The notes beneath the pieces are model-generated. The model worked only from the letters and a program-made list of their open reading frames with translations. It was not told the DNA's origin and did not search any database. This document shows, in pieces, positions 6,190 through 9,460 of a stretch of DNA of 9,460 nucleotides. Location of the stretch: the NCBI GenBank assembly GCA_039199225.1, contig JBCCSZ010000304.1:1-9460 (forward strand), given 5' to 3'. Position numbers and translations under genes: made by a program. The stretch's first letter is position 1. Every line of letters begins with the position of its first letter. This DNA is from JBCCSZ01 sp039199225. GTDB lineage: Bacteria; Bacteroidota; Bacteroidia; Chitinophagales; Saprospiraceae.

Positions 6190-8916
6190 ATGAAAGATTT
6201 CACCATCGCCTATGACATTGCCAATGAATCTGTTGCACAACTCATCGATCGATCGCTGAGTCGTGTATCATTCACGTTTAACCACCTACATACCGGCGAT
6301 TTGGCTGAAGGTGAAAGCCTTGCCGATAAGCTTTTGTCGTCCCGAGGAGTTATCCTACTAATAATCAGTGATAACTATCTGAAATCTACCAAGTGTATGT
6401 TGCGCGGCCTGCACACTTTGCAAGAGCTGTCGAGGGCAGGAAGGGTGCTCCCTATTATTACAGATGGTTTGTATCCGGAAAATGGAGAGATCAAGCGGGT
6501 GCATACGACCTTCGAGCAGATCACCAATGTGATTCAGTATATGAACTATTGGCAGGAAGAATACCTTGGCTACCGCAAACTGAAACGGCAAGCTCCGGAG
6601 GGAGAAGAGGCGCAAATAAATTCCAAACTCAGCATCATCCGATCTGTTTCTACTGAGGTGGGCGAATACCTGCGCCACCTGAGAGGCATCGATTACTTCA
6701 CGTTCGAGCGCATCAGCCATCAAAAGTTCCAGCTGTTTTTCGAATTGACCAACAACGAAGCCATATATCCCGAATATGCTGTTTTGCCAGAAGAAAACTT
6801 GGTGAATATCGAAGAAGAAATATTTGAATCAGCATTAGGGGTGGACTTGGCTAGTATTCCGGGCATGCAAATGTTGGCAGATCGTCCGGCTGTACCGAAT
6901 CATTCCAATGGCGTGGTCGAAGAGGAAGCGCCTGCATTGGAAGAGGAAGAAGTTGAAGTGTTGGACCAAAACGCAGAAGAAGAGGTGTCTACGGAGGAAG
7001 CACCAGAGATCGAAAAAGAAGAGGTCGATGTGCCGGAGTTTACTGCTCCCGAGTCGACAACAACTCCCAGCCCGAGCGATGAGGAGCCCTTGGCAAAAGA
7101 GGAAACCACATCCGAGGAAGGAGAAATGGATGAAGAAACGGAAGAGGAAATACTCCAATCCATATTTGATGAGGACGACGACGACGAGGAGGAAGATTTA
7201 CTGGAAGATGATTTCGATTTTGACGATGAACTGGAAGAGGACGACGAGGAATTGGAAGAAATTGACCTCAGCGATGCTTCTGAAAACTTTGATACGGTAG
7301 AGTCCATGCTGGAATCCGAATTATTTACCAATCCGGAGCCCAGTTTGGAAGAAGCCAATGAATTACTGGAAAAGGGCGAGCTGTTGGCTGGCTTGGAGGT
7401 GTTCAAGCAATTACTATTGCAATCTTCCGAATCCTCCGACATCCGCCTTCAATACGCCAAGGCCATTTATCAGTACACCAACAACGTTGCTGAGGCATCC
7501 GCCGAACTCCGAAAAATTGCCGAAGACGATCCCAAGGCCGCAGAAGTCAATCTATTGATGGCAGAAATGGCAGAAGAGCAAAACGATTTGTTGCTTGCCA
7601 AAAGATTTTACGAAAAGGCTGCCATTCTGGATGAAGACATCCCTGGTATTTTCTACAAGCTAGGCATGCTGTCTACTGATTTTTCTGATGACATACCCAA
7701 AGTGGCTGCCCGATACTTCAAAAAAGCCATCAAAAAAGCGCCAGAAGATCCAGCTGCGTACTACCAATACGGCATTCTTTTTTACGAACGCCTGGGACAC
7801 TATAAAAAGGCTGTTAAATATTTCCGAAAGACCCTGCAATTGGCACCGGACCATCCGTTTGCCAACTACGATCTCGCATTGATTTACCACAAAATTGGCG
7901 ACAGGATCACAGCCGCGTCTTATTACCACAAGGCTTACAAAATCAATCCAGAACTCAAAACAGAAGAAAACGACAAAGCCTTTGCCCTCGGTAGCCTCAC
8001 CGCCAAGGGCAATACGCCACTGACCGCTTTGCCGGTTGAACATGTAGACAGCAGCGTATTAGGGAATGAACAGGAAGAAATTATCGACGAGAAAATTATA
8101 GATGAGGAAAAAGAAACTCCGGAAAGAAGTCCAAAAGAATTCCGAGGCACCGTACTCATCACAGGTGCTACTGCTGGTATTGGAAAAGCGACAGCGGAAG
8201 TTTTTGCACGCAATGGCTATCGATTGATTCTCACAGGGCGGCGGCAGGAGCGCTTGGACGCTATCAAAAAAGACTACACAGATAAATGGGGAACCGATGT
8301 TCATCTGCTGTGCTTTGATGTAAGAAGTGCCGAAGCGACCAAGGCGGCCATCGAATCCATTCCCGAGGAGTGGCGGCAGAGCGATATTCTGATCAACAAT
8401 GCTGGCTTGGCCAGTGGTTTTGGCTCCATCGCAGAAGGAAACCCGGAGGATTGGGATAAAATGATCGATACCAATATCAAAGGATTGTTGTACATGACCC
8501 GCGCCATCAGCCCATCTATGGTTGCGCGCCGCCAGGGACACATCATCAACGTTTGCTCCATCGCTGGACATCAGGTGTATCCCAATGGCAATGTATACTG
8601 CGCCACAAAGCATGCGGTAGATGCCTTGACGAAAGGCATGCGACTCGATTTATACAAGCACAATATCAGGGTTAGCCAGGTTAGCCCAGCCCATGTGGAG
8701 GAGACGGAATTTGCACTGGTCCGCTACCATGGTGATGCAGAAAAAGCGAAGATTTACGATGACTTCCAGCCACTAAAGGCCATCGATATCGCAGAGACAA
8801 TATACTTCATTGCCACCCGACCGGCACATGTCAACATTCAAGACATTGTCATCTTGGGAACCCAACAAGCCAGTGCCAACCACATCAATCGCAGTGGTCG
8901 TCCATCAACGGAATAG
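6190..8916 (+). CDS. TIR-like / acidic linker / TPR / short-chain dehydrogenase (SDR) fusion protein
   Basis: This is a 908-residue protein without signal peptide. Residues 1 to about 95, possibly extending to 190, resemble a TIR domain: first strand DFTIAYD, BB-loop-like HTGDLAEGESL, strand GVILLIISDNYLKS, then RVLPIITDG. In the usual S-x-W-C-x-x-E-L motif it reads S66-T-K-C69-M-L-R72-G, with Arg where TIR NADases have the catalytic Glu. Residues 244-362 are extremely acidic (25 of 31 at 327-357). Six TPR-like units span about 384-592, a protein-binding scaffold. Residues about 651-897 are a full classical SDR: TGATAGIG (658-665), G683-R684-R685 favouring NADP(H), NNAG (736-739), and catalytic N762, S790, Y803 and K807. 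The end (ILGTQQASANHINRSG) recalls the YdfG group of 3-hydroxy acid/serine dehydrogenases. The frame is unbroken across all joints. The ATG at 6190 starts the TIR strand directly. Its substrate and role are unknown. Confidence 0.85.
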   Translation: MKDFTIAYDIANESVAQLIDRSLSRVSFTFNHLHTGDLAEGESLADKLLSSRGVILLIISDNYLKSTKCMLRGLHTLQELSRAGRVLPIITDGLYPENGEIKRVHTTFEQITNVIQYMNYWQEEYLGYRKLKRQAPEGEEAQINSKLSIIRSVSTEVGEYLRHLRGIDYFTFERISHQKFQLFFELTNNEAIYPEYAVLPEENLVNIEEEIFESALGVDLASIPGMQMLADRPAVPNHSNGVVEEEAPALEEEEVEVLDQNAEEEVSTEEAPEIEKEEVDVPEFTAPESTTTPSPSDEEPLAKEETTSEEGEMDEETEEEILQSIFDEDDDDEEEDLLEDDFDFDDELEEDDEELEEIDLSDASENFDTVESMLESELFTNPEPSLEEANELLEKGELLAGLEVFKQLLLQSSESSDIRLQYAKAIYQYTNNVAEASAELRKIAEDDPKAAEVNLLMAEMAEEQNDLLLAKRFYEKAAILDEDIPGIFYKLGMLSTDFSDDIPKVAARYFKKAIKKAPEDPAAYYQYGILFYERLGHYKKAVKYFRKTLQLAPDHPFANYDLALIYHKIGDRITAASYYHKAYKINPELKTEENDKAFALGSLTAKGNTPLTALPVEHVDSSVLGNEQEEIIDEKIIDEEKETPERSPKEFRGTVLITGATAGIGKATAEVFARNGYRLILTGRRQERLDAIKKDYTDKWGTDVHLLCFDVRSAEATKAAIESIPEEWRQSDILINNAGLASGFGSIAEGNPEDWDKMIDTNIKGLLYMTRAISPSMVARRQGHIINVCSIAGHQVYPNGNVYCATKHAVDALTKGMRLDLYKHNIRVSQVSPAHVEETEFALVRYHGDAEKAKIYDDFQPLKAIDIAETIYFIATRPAHVNIQDIVILGTQQASANHINRSGRPSTE

Positions 8917-9460
8917 GCTGATTTTTTGGGCTTGAAGCTGCTCGTTTGTGCGCACTTGTACCAAGTAGGTACCATTGGGTAGGTCAGATAAATCCAATGA
9001 CAAGACCTTCCGACCAACAACAGCCATTTGCTGCTGTCGAAGTAGGCGGCCTTTCAGATCGTACACAGCAAGTTCTACTTGTTCTCCTACCCCATCTGAT
9101 AAAAAGATGGTCGCCATGCCAGAGGTTGGATTGGGCGATAAGACAAACTCAGCATTGGCTGCAGATGAGGTAGTCTTCAACTGAATGGGTAAGCCAACAC
9201 CTGAGGGATCAAACGCCAAAGAAGGTGTATAACCATCGGCCAAACGCAAGCGGCCTTCCCGGAAGGACTTTTTCACTTCAAACAATAAATGAAACAAAGG
9301 CGCCTCATATTCCACCTTTTCCGACCTTGGATTGATCCACACAAAGGTCAACACCCCTGATTCTCTGTATTTTTCACCCACCGACTCGGCAGAAAAATTG
9401 GGAAGCCCTCCCCGCTCTACGCCAACATACTCCAAAGCATCCGCATCGAAAGACAGGCCA
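8905..9460 (-). CDS. T9SS-exported protein with cohesin-like domain, 3' part only
   Basis: The frame is open to the window edge at 9460 and stops with TGA at 8907-8905; the start lies beyond the window. About 184 residues are visible. The upstream part, 9459 to about 9180, has the pattern LSFDADALEYVGVERG...GVLTFVWINP...LFHLLFEV, which resembles cohesin-like beta-sandwich domains often found before sorting domains in Bacteroidota. From about 9147 to 8908 lies a T9SS type A C-terminal domain (FVLSPNPTSGMATIFL, VYDLKGRLL, LPNGTYLVQV, KISLFR), so the protein is exported across the outer membrane. The missing N-terminal part should hold the main functional domain, so the role cannot be stated. 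The last 12 bases overlap the end of the convergent TIR-TPR-SDR gene. Confidence 0.85.
   Translation of the reverse strand, partial: GLSFDADALEYVGVERGGLPNFSAESVGEKYRESGVLTFVWINPRSEKVEYEAPLFHLLFEVKKSFREGRLRLADGYTPSLAFDPSGVGLPIQLKTTSSAANAEFVLSPNPTSGMATIFLSDGVGEQVELAVYDLKGRLLRQQQMAVVGRKVLSLDLSDLPNGTYLVQVRTNEQLQAQKISLFR

Noticed and set aside
6174..6215. Tiny frame starting with TTG after the Shine-Dalgarno-like sequence
   Set aside because: It has 13 codons, a poor start codon and 18 bases of spacing from the AGGAGG, and it runs into the next gene in another frame. No support for translation.
6900..7442. Long serine-rich open frame on the minus strand
   Set aside because: It is the antisense image of the GAA/GAG/GAC-rich acidic linker, whose complements read as Ser codons. 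It has no domain and lies entirely within a well-supported gene.
8059..8613. 184-codon open frame on the minus strand opposite the SDR domain
   Set aside because: The + strand here encodes an SDR with all catalytic motifs. The antisense product has no recognisable motif and is a by-product of codon composition.
6190..8916. TIR-based anti-phage defence system (Thoeris or similar)
   Set aside because: The catalytic Glu appears missing, no SIR2/ThsA-like or other effector gene is adjacent, and neighbours are ordinary envelope genes. The domain is a TIR relative but the context does not support a defence island.
1..9460. CRISPR array, insertion sequence, tRNA or phage attachment site
   Set aside because: No regularly spaced direct repeats, transposase motifs, terminal inverted repeats or cloverleaf-like sequences were seen on either strand.

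Overview
The window looks like chromosomal DNA from a Bacteroidota bacterium, most probably the Saprospiria/Lewinella side of the phylum. Two proteins end in type IX secretion (T9SS) type A C-terminal sorting domains, a system confined to this phylum. Most genes lack a Shine-Dalgarno sequence and have A-rich leaders, and base composition is moderate. The genus is inference; no rRNA or marker gene is present. No tRNA, rRNA, insertion sequence, phage gene or CRISPR array was seen.

Layout, left to right: (1) 1-342 +, the C-terminal end of a dicarboxylate/amino acid:cation symporter that starts outside the window. (2) 343-532, a 190-base intergenic leader with a 12-bp palindrome. (3) 533-3118 +, a large exported VPS10/sortilin-like beta-propeller with six Asp-box motifs and a T9SS tail. 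(4) 3116-3250, two back-to-back perfect hairpins, the first a likely terminator, then a putative promoter flanked by inverted half-sites. (5) 3251-4105 +, an exported M23 (LytM-type) peptidoglycan endopeptidase with a complete active site. (6) 4182-4721 +, an uncharacterised 179-residue protein with an SH3-like N-terminus and a helical C-terminus. (7) 4821-6149 +, a lipoprotein with a TlpA-like thioredoxin domain (CPNC) behind what looks like a duplicated beta-domain. (8) 6190-8916 +, a 908-residue multidomain protein: TIR-like domain, very acidic linker, six TPR-like units and a complete classical short-chain dehydrogenase/reductase (SDR). (9) 8905-9460 -, the C-terminal part of a second T9SS-exported protein with a cohesin-like domain. 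It converges on gene 8 and overlaps it by 12 bases.

Functionally, genes 3, 5, 7 and 9 belong to the cell envelope or are exported. Genes 6 and 8 appear cytoplasmic. Genes 7 and 8 lie 40 bases apart and are probably co-transcribed, joining an envelope thiol-disulfide protein to a cytoplasmic TIR-TPR-SDR protein.

The most unusual object is the TIR-TPR-SDR protein. A fold whose enzymatic members cleave NAD+ is joined to an apparently intact NAD(P)(H)-dependent oxidoreductase, while the TIR part carries Arg where the catalytic Glu is expected. This suggests a signalling or scaffolding protein rather than a TIR NADase effector, but its role cannot be read from sequence alone.
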